From NCBI RefSeq assembly GCF_965208555.1, contig NZ_OZ242342.1, forward strand, positions 2,294,001-2,358,000: 64,000 nt of DNA, in the 5' to 3' direction. This DNA is from Poriferisodalis sp965208555 (GTDB taxonomy: Bacteria > Actinomycetota > Acidimicrobiia > Acidimicrobiales > Poriferisodalaceae). A program made the translations under genes and the position numbers. The notes below the pieces were generated by a model. It saw nothing but the letters and a program-made list of their open reading frames with translations. It did not search any database and was not told where the DNA came from. Position 1 is the first letter of the stretch. Each line of letters opens with the position of its first letter. This document shows, piece after piece, positions 17,178-25,360 of the stretch.

Positions 17178-17570
17178 TCAGTCGGGGTGGACCTGGGTGC
17201 GGCGGTGCTTGAGCATGCGGTCCTGCACTCGCCAGCCGTCGGGGGTCTTCACCACCAAGTCGTGATACGAGGCGGTGCCGACCTTGCCGCCGCCCAGCAG
17301 CGCCAGAATCCTGAACTTCAGCTCCACCCCGGCGTCCGTCTCGTTCACGTAGATGTTGGTCATCGTGTGGGTGCGCGGGTGCTCGGCCTCGTCGGCCATG
17401 AAATCCCGGATCGCCGTCAGGCCCTCCAGCCGCGGCGCCCCCAGATCGGTGAGATCGAATACCGCATCGTCGGTGAAGATCGTCCCGAGCCGGTCCCAGT
17501 CGCGGTCGTCGATGATGTCGCCGTAGCGGCCCGGCAGCTCGTGCAATTCCAGACGGTCAGCAATGTCCAT
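17178..17570 (-). CDS. SnoaL/NTF2-like protein
   Basis: A 130-residue NTF2-fold protein. MDIADRLELHELPGRYGDIIDDRDWDRLGTIF, given as MDIADRLELHELPGRYGD then IIDDRDWDRLGTIF, is the typical opening, followed by TDDAVFDLTDLG and the closing strand TPDGWRVQDRMLKHRR. The SnoaL-like group includes ketosteroid isomerase-type and scytalone dehydratase-type enzymes as well as binding proteins. Asp and His residues line the predicted pocket but no family-specific catalytic set is clear. It lies 76 bases downstream of the LLM gene on the same strand and may act on the same substrate. Confidence 0.8.
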   Translation of the reverse strand: MDIADRLELHELPGRYGDIIDDRDWDRLGTIFTDDAVFDLTDLGAPRLEGLTAIRDFMADEAEHPRTHTMTNIYVNETDAGVELKFRILALLGGGKVGTASYHDLVVKTPDGWRVQDRMLKHRRTQVHPD

Positions 17571-17646
17571 GCGGGGACCATAGGCGAGTCGATGCGTGCG
17601 CTTCCCGGCGAGCGCGGCCGAAGGCCCTGATTGCTGGACCGGACGG

Positions 17647-18705
17647 TCAGCGGGTGAGGTTGGCGCGGACCCGGGGGATGACGTCGCTGGCGAATCGTTC
17701 CAGCGACGCATTCATGACCGACGGCGGGAGGCCGGGCGGGCCGCCCCACGTGACCAGGTCGGTGACGTCGTGGTCCCGGATCATCGAGGTCAGCTCGGCC
17801 ACGCAGTGGTCGGCGCCGCCGACGGTCCACACCAGCGGGTTCAGCGGATCTGGCTGGCGTGGCCCGGTGCGGGCAGCACGCTCACGGGCGGTCGCCTTGT
17901 GGTCAGCGCTGGCTTTGATGATGCCGATGTAGACATCCCGCCGGTACTTCTCCGCAGCGGCGATCGCCTCCCACGTCGGATCCTCGGCGGGGTCCCGGCC
18001 ATCGGTCACGTACACGCCCCGGATGATCCCCACCCGCTTGTCACCGGGATTCCGGCCGTCAGCCGCCAGCGCTTCCTTCCATGGATCCAGCACAGCGGCC
18101 TTCGGCCCTTGGGGCAGCAGGTTCGTATCGAACCGGGCGGCCCGCAGCGCACCCGCCTCGCTGGTGGCCGCCACCCACAGCGGGGGACCGCCGGGCTGCA
18201 CCGGGTCGGGCGTGACCCGCAGGTCCCGGTACGAGTAGCGCTTGCCCTCATAGCTGAACGGCTCGCCCGACCACGCCAGCCGGAGAACATCGATGGCCTC
18301 CTCGGTCAGCGACACCCGCCGGCTGACCGGCAGGCCGAAGCCAGCGAACTCGTGCGCGGCGTAGCCCATGCCGATGCCCAGCTCCATGCGCCCGCCCGAG
18401 ATGTTGTCGAGCACGGCGAGGTCCTCGGCCAGCCGCACCGGGTCGCGGAACGGCATCAGGCAGATGTCGGTGGAGAATCGCATCGTGTAGGTCAGCGCCG
18501 CCGCCGCACCGGCCACCGGCACGAAGTTGGGCAGATAGCCGTCCTCGATGAAGTGGTGCTCGGTGAACCAGCACTGCTCCAGCCCGAGCTGCTCGGCCAG
18601 CACCACCTGCTCGAACGTCTCGGCGTACACCTGCGGCATGGTCACGTCGCTGCCCGGCGGGCAGCGGAAGTCGTGCACGATCCCGAACCTGAGCGACTGC
18701 GCCAT
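17647..18705 (-). CDS. LLM-class flavin/F420 oxidoreductase (paralogue A)
   Basis: A 352-residue luciferase-like protein: MAQSLRFGIVHDFRCPPGSD, EQCWFTEHHFIEDGYLPNF, LAVLDNISGGRMELGIGMGY and the TIM-barrel ending VTWGGPPGLPPSVMNAS. WFTEHHF is the bacterial luciferase alpha-like signature. It is strongly paralogous end to end to the gene at 52171-53199, which contains the same WGGPPGLPPS tail; both are probably flavin-dependent monooxygenases with a shared or related substrate. It is transcribed away from the MttB-family gene upstream, with the same orientation and a 66-base gap, so an operon is likely. Confidence 0.88.
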   Translation of the reverse strand: MAQSLRFGIVHDFRCPPGSDVTMPQVYAETFEQVVLAEQLGLEQCWFTEHHFIEDGYLPNFVPVAGAAAALTYTMRFSTDICLMPFRDPVRLAEDLAVLDNISGGRMELGIGMGYAAHEFAGFGLPVSRRVSLTEEAIDVLRLAWSGEPFSYEGKRYSYRDLRVTPDPVQPGGPPLWVAATSEAGALRAARFDTNLLPQGPKAAVLDPWKEALAADGRNPGDKRVGIIRGVYVTDGRDPAEDPTWEAIAAAEKYRRDVYIGIIKASADHKATARERAARTGPRQPDPLNPLVWTVGGADHCVAELTSMIRDHDVTDLVTWGGPPGLPPSVMNASLERFASDVIPRVRANLTR

Positions 18706-18771
18706 ACCGTGCTCCTTGCTCAGTTACGGGACGCTAGTTGGGCAGCCCGAAACCGGATGGGCTCGCACGGT

Positions 18772-20340
18772 TCAGTACCAGGCGTCCGGCACCGATGCCT
18801 TGCGATCCTCGACGAAGGCCTGCAGCTCCCGGTCGGCGGCGGGATCGAGCGGTGGAGGAGGCTCGTAGGCGGCGAGCATCTGCTTCCATTGCTGGTTGGC
18901 GCGCTGGGCCATGTCGAGCGCGCCCTCCTCGGACCACTGCTCGAACGAGCGCGTGTCGCACAGCGCTGCCTCGAAGTTGGCCGACTCGAAGTTGGCCATG
19001 GTGTGAGCCGTCGCCAAGTAGTTCCCGCCCGGCCCGGCCTCGCTGAACGCCGCTCCGCCGAGCTCGTTGTCGTCAATGGTGAGGCCCTCTAGCAGGCGGT
19101 GCAGCATCCCGCAGCGGTCGGCGTCCATCACGAACTTCTCGTACCCGACAGTCAGGCCGCCCTCGAGCCAGCCGGCCGCCTGCAGGATGAAGTTCGCACC
19201 GGCCAGCAGCCCTGGGGTCATCGCATCGGCGGATTCCTGCATGGCCTGGGCGTCGGCAATCTTCGACGCGGTGTAGTGGCCGCCGCAGCGGAACGGCAGC
19301 CCCAACCGCCGGGCGAGCTGGCCGATCGCATAGGTGGCCAGTGACGATTCGGCGGTGCCGAAGGTCGGCGCGCCCGAGCGCAGGTCCATGGTGGTCAGGA
19401 AGTTGCCGTAGATCATCGGCGAGCCGGGCCGCACCAACTGGGTGAGCGCAATCCCGGTCATGGCTTCGGCGTGGGCCTGCGCGATCAGCGCCGGTTGGGT
19501 GACCGGGCCCATGCCCCCGCCGATGATGAACGGCGAGATCAGGCAGCCCTGGTTTGCCCGGGCGTAGGCCTTCAGCGCACCGCTCATGGTGTCGTCCCAT
19601 ACGAGCGGCGAGTTGACGTTCACGTTCCCCTGGATGACGCAGTGCGTGTCCATGAAGTCGGCACCGAATGCCGAGTCGAACACGATCCGGGCCATCGCAA
19701 TCGAGTCCTCGGCCCGCTCCGGAGCGGTCACGGCGCCCATGAACGGCTTGGCCGACCAGCGCAGGTGGGCGTCCACCATGTCGAGGTGCCGCTTGTTGAC
19801 CGCCACGTCCACCGGCTCGCACACCGTGCCGCTGCCATGGGCAAGCCACGGCGACATCCACGTCAGCTTCACGAAGTTCTCGAAGTCGGCGATGGTGGCA
19901 TAGCGCCGGCCCCGGTCCAGATCGGTGACGAACGGCGGCCCGTACACCGGCGTGAACACGACGTGGTCGCCGCCGATCTCGACGCGCCGTCCGTCGCGGC
20001 CCCACAGAGCGAACCGGTTCGGCGCGGTGGCGCAGAGCTCTCGAGCCAGACCGGGGTCGAAGCGCACCCGCACGCCGTCGACCCGCGCCCCAGCCGCCCG
20101 GAACAGCTCCAGCGCCTCGTCATCTCCGCGGAACTCGACGCCGATCTCGTCGAGGATCCAGTCGGCGTGCGACTCCAAGCGGGTCAGCGCGCCATCGTCC
20201 AGCAGTTCATACGGCGGGATGCGGCGGCGCGGTGTGGGTTGCTCCGCAGACAGCACCGGGCCTGCGGTGCGCGCAGCGACCCGGCTCGAACGCCCCCGTC
20301 GCCCACCGCGACCTGTGCCGTCCCTGCCTGTCACGGCCAC
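18772..20340 (-). CDS. MttB-family (non-pyrrolysine) methyltransferase
   Basis: A 522-residue trimethylamine-methyltransferase (MttB)-family protein. Hallmarks are LYGYGDDA-like family segments here seen as ILDEIGVEFRGDDEAL, ALWGRDGRRVEIGG, GPPFVTDLDRGRRYATI, and the later GGAAFSEAGPGGNYLATAHT near the C-terminus. The frame is unbroken with no internal TAG, so it belongs to the non-Pyl branch, whose studied members demethylate glycine betaine or other quaternary amines onto a corrinoid protein. No corrinoid protein or reactivase gene is in the window. The first start is GTG 20340; the opening 35 residues are Arg/Gly-rich and the real start may be the GTG just before LSAEQPTPRRR. Divergent from the crotonase gene by 86 bases. 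Confidence 0.85.
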   Translation of the reverse strand: MAVTGRDGTGRGGRRGRSSRVAARTAGPVLSAEQPTPRRRIPPYELLDDGALTRLESHADWILDEIGVEFRGDDEALELFRAAGARVDGVRVRFDPGLARELCATAPNRFALWGRDGRRVEIGGDHVVFTPVYGPPFVTDLDRGRRYATIADFENFVKLTWMSPWLAHGSGTVCEPVDVAVNKRHLDMVDAHLRWSAKPFMGAVTAPERAEDSIAMARIVFDSAFGADFMDTHCVIQGNVNVNSPLVWDDTMSGALKAYARANQGCLISPFIIGGGMGPVTQPALIAQAHAEAMTGIALTQLVRPGSPMIYGNFLTTMDLRSGAPTFGTAESSLATYAIGQLARRLGLPFRCGGHYTASKIADAQAMQESADAMTPGLLAGANFILQAAGWLEGGLTVGYEKFVMDADRCGMLHRLLEGLTIDDNELGGAAFSEAGPGGNYLATAHTMANFESANFEAALCDTRSFEQWSEEGALDMAQRANQQWKQMLAAYEPPPPLDPAADRELQAFVEDRKASVPDAWY

Positions 20341-20426
20341 ATTCTGCGGTACGGCCCGGGAGCGCTGCGACGGCGCTGGCTACTGTGCTGTCGCCGCATC
20401 GCATACGCCGGCGAGAGGATGCAGAG

Positions 20427-21242
20427 ATGGCCGACACCTACGAGAACCTGAGCATCGACGCTCCCGCCGAGGGCGTGACGCGCATCACTCTGGATCGGCC
20501 CGAGCGGCTGAACGCCCTCACCCACGGGCTGGTCGCCGATCTGCACAGCGCATTCAGCGCCGTCGACGCCGACCACGACACTCGTGCGGTCGTGCTGACC
20601 GGCGCCGGCCGCGGTTTCTGCGCCGGACTCGACCTCACCGGGTTCGGCGGCGTGCCCGGGACCGAAGACCTAGGCGCGCCCCAGCGCGGCATGGCCGTGC
20701 AGCAGGAGATCGCCGAGCTCGTGCACCACATGCGCGACGTGCGCCAGCCGATCATCGCCGCCATCAACGGGGCGGCAGCCGGCGGCGGGTTCGCGCTCGC
20801 CTGCGCCTCCGACATCCGCTACTGCGCAGAGCGCGCCAAGTTCGGCACCGCGTTCGTACGGCTCGGCATCTCGGGCTGCGACATCGGCGTGAGCTGGATG
20901 CTGCCCCGCCTCATCGGCGCCTCCCGAGCCTGGGAGCTGATGCTCACCGGCCGGGTGATCGACGCCGCCGAAGCCGACCGCATCGGGCTCGTCAGCGCCG
21001 TCACCCCCGACGACGACCTCATGGACACCTGCCTCGGCGTCGCGGCCGAGATCGCCGCCAACAGCCCCTTCGGCGTGTGGATGACCAAAGAGGTCATGTG
21101 GTCGAACCTCGAGATCGGCAGCCTGCGCGCCGGCATCGACCTCGAGAACCGCACGCAGATCATGTCCTCGCTCACCGAGGACAGCCGCGAGGCCATGGCC
21201 TCGTTCCTCGAACGCCGCCAAGTCAAATGGTCCAACCGCTGA
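20427..21242 (+). CDS. Enoyl-CoA hydratase/isomerase (crotonase) family protein
   Basis: A 271-residue crotonase. The oxyanion-hole segments GFCAGLDL (63-70) and NGAAAGGG (114-121) are intact. Both hydratase glutamate positions are changed (Ala123 and Phe143 by alignment), while Asp152 in GISGCDIG matches the second acid of dienoyl-CoA isomerases. It therefore probably isomerises, decarboxylates or hydrolyses an acyl-CoA rather than hydrating one. ATG 20427 follows a purine-rich site (GAGAGG) and defines the start. Divergent from the MttB-family gene. Confidence 0.85.
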   Translation: MADTYENLSIDAPAEGVTRITLDRPERLNALTHGLVADLHSAFSAVDADHDTRAVVLTGAGRGFCAGLDLTGFGGVPGTEDLGAPQRGMAVQQEIAELVHHMRDVRQPIIAAINGAAAGGGFALACASDIRYCAERAKFGTAFVRLGISGCDIGVSWMLPRLIGASRAWELMLTGRVIDAAEADRIGLVSAVTPDDDLMDTCLGVAAEIAANSPFGVWMTKEVMWSNLEIGSLRAGIDLENRTQIMSSLTEDSREAMASFLERRQVKWSNR

Positions 21243-21274
21243 ACGCCGCCCACCGCAGCGAACGCGCCAGAATG

Positions 21275-21296
21275 GGGCGAAGCACTACGTTCGCCC
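21275..21296. terminator. Inverted repeat before the propeller gene start
   Basis: GGGCGAA and TTCGCCC form a perfect 7-base stem with an 8-base loop. It lies 32 bases after the crotonase stop and ends three bases before the next ATG at 21300. It may be a terminator for the crotonase, or, given its place over the ribosome site, a structure that limits translation of the next gene. Confidence 0.45.
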
Positions 21297-21299
21297 GTC

Positions 21300-23324
21300 A
21301 TGACACACGTGCGATTGATCCGGGCGGCCATGGCGCTCGCCGTGTGCGCAGCGGCTTTGGTCGTCCCGTTTCCGGCGGCGGCGCAGTCCAACGCCTCGCT
21401 CGCGACCGTCGACATCACTCGCTACGGCGGCGCTGACCGGTACGCCACCTCGCTGCTCATAGCCGAAGCCGTCGCAACAGATGCTGGCGGCGAGCTGGAA
21501 TCGGTGGTGATGGTGTCGGGCGGGCACTGGGCCGATGCGGTCGTCGCGGCATCGATCGCGGGCGCCGCGGGCGCCCCGGTGCTCATCACGCCGCCCGACC
21601 GGCTGCGCGCCGATGCGCTCGAGTTCTTGCAGCGAGTCGGGGTGACGGAGGTCACCGTGGTGACGAGCGGTATCGGGGCGGATACGACGGTATCCGAATT
21701 CGTGTTCTCGGCGCTCGACGACGCCGGCATCGACGCGACTCGCGTCGGCGGCGCCGACAGGTACCTCACGGGCATTGCAGTGGCTCGAACCCTGGCATCG
21801 CCAGGCTCACTGTCGGACACGGGGCCTTCGGCGATTGTCGCGAGCGGCGAGGTGTTCGCCGACGCGCTCGTCGCAGGCCCCATGTCGGCGAAGGCACAGG
21901 TGCCGGTGCTGCTGACGCCCCAAGCCGAGCTCCACCCCGATGTTGCCGAATATCTGGCCGACGCAGGCTTTCGCCACGTACTTCTGATGGGAGGCACGGC
22001 GGCAATATCGGAGGAGGTCGAAAGGAAGCTCACGGCCATCGGCTTCGCCGTGGACCGGATTGCGGGTGCTTCACGATTCGAGACGGCGACTATGACGGCC
22101 GCCCACGCAGATCGGACCTTCTCGAATGATTGTTTCGATGGCAGCCAGGTCGGGCTGGCGCGTGCGCGTGTGCCCTTCGACTCGTTCAGCGCTGCGCCGT
22201 TGCTTGCGCGCCTGTGCGCGCCGCTGCTGCTGACCGAACCCGGTGAGATTCCGTCCAGCACGTCTGCGTTCCTCGACGACGTTCGCGCCGATGCCGACGC
22301 GCCCGTGTCAATGACCGTCTTCGGCGGAGCAGCCGCTGTTTCCTGGCAGGCGCTCGATGCCTATGACGCGTTGGACTGCGGAGGGAGCAGCACCGACCCG
22401 CCAACGATGCTGTTCCGGGACCGCGATTCCGTCGCCGCGCCGGTGTGGTCTCCCGACTGCAGGCGCATCGCCTTCACTCAGCGTGGGCAGTTGTGGCTGG
22501 CCGACGCGGATGGCAGCGGCGCCACCAGAGTCTCGACCCCCTCAGGCATTCATCCTCGAGACCCGGACTGGTCGCCTGACGGCACAAGGATTGCGTTCTC
22601 GGACTTGGAGTTCGTTACCACTGCCGCTGGCAGGGAACAACGTGGGCACATTTACGTCATGGCGACCGACGGTTCGAACCTCAAGCAGTTGACGTCCGGT
22701 CCCTTTGAAGATGAACACCCGAGCTGGTCGCCTGACGGGACGAAGATCGCCTTCCATCGTCTCGAATTCGGTGATCTCGCGACCCGCAGTGGCGGCAGTG
22801 AGCGCTACATCGTCACCATGACGTCCGACGGCAAGCGACTGAAGCGCATCTTCAGCGAATTGGCCGACGCCGCTTGGGCGAACCGGACGGCGTGGTCGTG
22901 GGAATCGGAACCGGCTTGGTCGCCCGACGGCAAGCAGATCGCGTTCAAGTACATGCACCGGCTGGCGATAGCGAACGTGGACGCCAAGAGTTTCAAGGAC
23001 GACTTCCGCGTGCTCTTCGACGTTGGGCTCAGGTTCAGCGGCAGCAGGATCTCGTGGTCTCCCGACGGCACCCGCATCGCCATCAGCCGCCGCCTCGTTG
23101 CACCCTCCGGGCGGATGTCCGAAGACGAGAGCATCGCCATCGTCGATGTCGCCAGCGGAGTTGCCACCGACATCACGCCGCGAGGCGAAGATCACTTCAA
23201 CCCGCACTGGTCTCCCGACGGGCGACGCATCCTGTACCAATCGCATCGAGGCGAGGTGCGCGACGGCAGTTACAGATCGGTCGAGGACAGGATCTTCGTG
23301 GTCGGGGTCGATCACAGACCCTGA
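21300..23324 (+). CDS. Secreted cell-wall-binding (CWB2) and PD40 beta-propeller fusion
   Basis: A 674-residue exported protein. Residues 1-29 are a signal peptide (MTHVRLIRAAMALAVCAAAL then VVPFPAAAQ). Residues about 38-360 hold three type 2 cell-wall-binding repeats, each with the RYGGADRYATS-type motif (41-51, 148-158 and the divergent IAGASRFETA at 254-263) and the strand DALVAGPMSA. Residues 370-674 form a TolB-like beta propeller with six WSPD motifs (383, 424, 477, 540, 586, 637). CWB2 repeats anchor proteins to secondary wall polymers in Gram-positive bacteria; PD40 propellers bind proteins or ligands. A wall-attached binding or scaffold protein is the likely role. Its first propeller blade closely matches that of the protein at 54053. 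Confidence 0.88.
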   Translation: MTHVRLIRAAMALAVCAAALVVPFPAAAQSNASLATVDITRYGGADRYATSLLIAEAVATDAGGELESVVMVSGGHWADAVVAASIAGAAGAPVLITPPDRLRADALEFLQRVGVTEVTVVTSGIGADTTVSEFVFSALDDAGIDATRVGGADRYLTGIAVARTLASPGSLSDTGPSAIVASGEVFADALVAGPMSAKAQVPVLLTPQAELHPDVAEYLADAGFRHVLLMGGTAAISEEVERKLTAIGFAVDRIAGASRFETATMTAAHADRTFSNDCFDGSQVGLARARVPFDSFSAAPLLARLCAPLLLTEPGEIPSSTSAFLDDVRADADAPVSMTVFGGAAAVSWQALDAYDALDCGGSSTDPPTMLFRDRDSVAAPVWSPDCRRIAFTQRGQLWLADADGSGATRVSTPSGIHPRDPDWSPDGTRIAFSDLEFVTTAAGREQRGHIYVMATDGSNLKQLTSGPFEDEHPSWSPDGTKIAFHRLEFGDLATRSGGSERYIVTMTSDGKRLKRIFSELADAAWANRTAWSWESEPAWSPDGKQIAFKYMHRLAIANVDAKSFKDDFRVLFDVGLRFSGSRISWSPDGTRIAISRRLVAPSGRMSEDESIAIVDVASGVATDITPRGEDHFNPHWSPDGRRILYQSHRGEVRDGSYRSVEDRIFVVGVDHRP

Positions 23325-23359
23325 TCGCTCGCCGCTCCTTGGACTGAACGGGCCTGCCG

Positions 23360-25279
23360 CTAGCCGGCGGGCTGGGGTACCTGGTCGGACTTGAACTCGA
23401 ACAGGTACGGGTCCAGCGACTCCTGGGCCGCGATCCGCCACTTGTGCCAGTAGCCGCCGCCGTAGTACGCCAGGCTCCCGGGCGTAGCGTCGCCGTGGCC
23501 GTTGTAATACGAAAGGCAGTCGCGCAGCGGGGCCGTGGTGATGTCAGCCACCCGGCAGTGCTCGGCGTAGTTGACCTCTGAGTCGGAGGTGATGTCCACC
23601 ACGTTCCACGCCTTGTCGCGCATCTCGGTGAGCATCCACACGATGTAGTCGCCGTGGGTGTCGATGGCGTCGGTGAAGTTGAAGCTGCCGCCGCCGCCCT
23701 GCGGCCCCGACACGATGAACAGGTTCGGGAAGCCGTGGCTGTGCAGGCCCAGGAACGTCTTGGTGCCCTCGGTCTGCCACTTCTCGCTCAGCGTCACGCC
23801 GTCGCGGCCGCTGATCATGTTGAACGTCGACGTCGCCATCCACTGGAAGCCGGTGGCGTAGATCAGCACGTCCAGCGGGTACTCGATGCCCTCGTGCACC
23901 ACGCCCCGCTCGTTGATCTCCTGCACGCCCATCGGGGCGGTGTCCACCAGGTGCACATGGGGAAGGTTGAACGTGGGCAGGTACTCGTCGTGGAACGTGG
24001 GCCGCTTGCAGCCGTAGGGGTAGTAGGGCTTCAGCGCCTCAGCGGTGGCCGGGTCGTCGACGATGGCGTCCACACGGGCCCGGATCTGCTCCATGATCCG
24101 GAAGTTGGTGTTGAGCTGCTTCTGCACCAGCTCGTCGGGCGACAGCTTGCGGGCGTGCTGCTTGCGTTCCTTGAAATCGTCGACCCGGCCGGCCAGGTAG
24201 TCGTCATTGGCCTTGATGGCCGTGCGGCCCGACGAGATGCGCGAGAACCGCTTGCGCCGGGCCCGCGCCCAGCCGGGCTCCTTCGACCACTCGGCGATCT
24301 CCTCAGGATCGGTGGCCCGCTGGTCTCGCACGTCGATCGACGACGGCGTGCGCTGGAACACGTACAGCTCGCCCACCACCTTGGCGATCTCAGGGATGAC
24401 CTGCACGGCGGTGGCGCCGGTGCCGATGATGCCCACCCGCTTGCCTTCGAGGTCGATGTTGTAGTCCCAGCGTGAGGTGTGGAACGACTCGCCGGCGAAG
24501 CTGGCCATGCCGTCGATGCGCGCCAGCTTCGGGCTGGTGAGGATGCCATTCGCCAGGATCACGTAGCGGGCCTTCATGGCGTCGCCGCGGTCGGTGTACA
24601 CGGTCCAGCGGCCGGTCTCCTCGTCCCACACCGTCGAATCCACCGTCGTGTGGAACAGGCACTGGTCGTAGAAGCCGAACTTGTCGGCCATCGCCTGGCA
24701 GTACTCGAGGATCTCGAAGCCTGAAGCGAACTTCATCGTCGGGATGTACTTCATCTCCTCGAGCAGCGGCAGGTAGCTGTACGACTCCACGTCGCAGGCG
24801 ATGCCGGGGTAGCGGTTCCAGTACCAGGTGCCGCCGACATCGCCGCCCTTCTCGCAGAAGCGCACATCGGTGAAGCCGGCGGCCTGCAGCTTGTGCCACA
24901 GCAGCAGCCCGGCGAACCCGGCGCCGATGCACAGAATCTCGCACTCGTCGTTGAGCGCCTCCCGCTCGATGGGCGGCTCGGAATAGACGTCTTCGAGGTA
25001 GCGCGAGAACTCGCCCTCCATGGCCATGTAGTCGGCCGCGCCCCGGCGGGCCTCCTTGAAGTCGCGGTACTTGGCCTGCTCCTCGGCGTTGAAGACGGCT
25101 CCCGGCGGGGGAGGCGGCAGCTCCTTCGCGTGCTCGTCGGCGTTGACCGAGTAGCCCTTGCCGGCAATCTTCTCAGAGGCTTTCGCCGCCTTGGTGTTGA
25201 AGATCTTGCGACCCGTCTGCGGGTCGATGCTGATCGCCGGACGCGTGCCCGCCTCTGTTGCCACCTGGCCCTCTGACAT
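23360..25279 (-). CDS. Baeyer-Villiger-type flavin monooxygenase, long form
   Basis: A 639-residue class B flavoprotein monooxygenase. FAD site GAGFAG (119-124), then GGTWYWNRYPGIACDVESYSY (20-residue limit kept: GGTWYWNRYPG and ACDVESYSY), then the Baeyer-Villiger fingerprint FAGESFHTSRWD (261-272), with Asp where Pro is usual, and the NADPH site GTGATA (286-291). The extra 110-residue N-terminal extension resembles the long group that includes cyclopentadecanone and steroid monooxygenases. It should insert oxygen next to a ketone, making an ester or lactone, using NADPH and O2. The nearby alpha/beta hydrolase could open such products. Divergent from the membrane protein gene by about 80 bases. 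Confidence 0.9.
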   Translation of the reverse strand: MSEGQVATEAGTRPAISIDPQTGRKIFNTKAAKASEKIAGKGYSVNADEHAKELPPPPPGAVFNAEEQAKYRDFKEARRGAADYMAMEGEFSRYLEDVYSEPPIEREALNDECEILCIGAGFAGLLLWHKLQAAGFTDVRFCEKGGDVGGTWYWNRYPGIACDVESYSYLPLLEEMKYIPTMKFASGFEILEYCQAMADKFGFYDQCLFHTTVDSTVWDEETGRWTVYTDRGDAMKARYVILANGILTSPKLARIDGMASFAGESFHTSRWDYNIDLEGKRVGIIGTGATAVQVIPEIAKVVGELYVFQRTPSSIDVRDQRATDPEEIAEWSKEPGWARARRKRFSRISSGRTAIKANDDYLAGRVDDFKERKQHARKLSPDELVQKQLNTNFRIMEQIRARVDAIVDDPATAEALKPYYPYGCKRPTFHDEYLPTFNLPHVHLVDTAPMGVQEINERGVVHEGIEYPLDVLIYATGFQWMATSTFNMISGRDGVTLSEKWQTEGTKTFLGLHSHGFPNLFIVSGPQGGGGSFNFTDAIDTHGDYIVWMLTEMRDKAWNVVDITSDSEVNYAEHCRVADITTAPLRDCLSYYNGHGDATPGSLAYYGGGYWHKWRIAAQESLDPYLFEFKSDQVPQPAG

Positions 25280-25360
25280 CGTGCGACCTCCGTAGTGCCC
25301 CGTTCGATGTTAGGGGAGGCGCCCAGCGGCGCGCCGGGGTGTGACAGCCTTCCCAGCGAC

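Noticed and set aside
18772..20340. Pyrrolysine-containing trimethylamine methyltransferase
   Set aside because: The reading frame has no internal TAG and no pylTSBCD genes are nearby; it is the non-Pyl branch.
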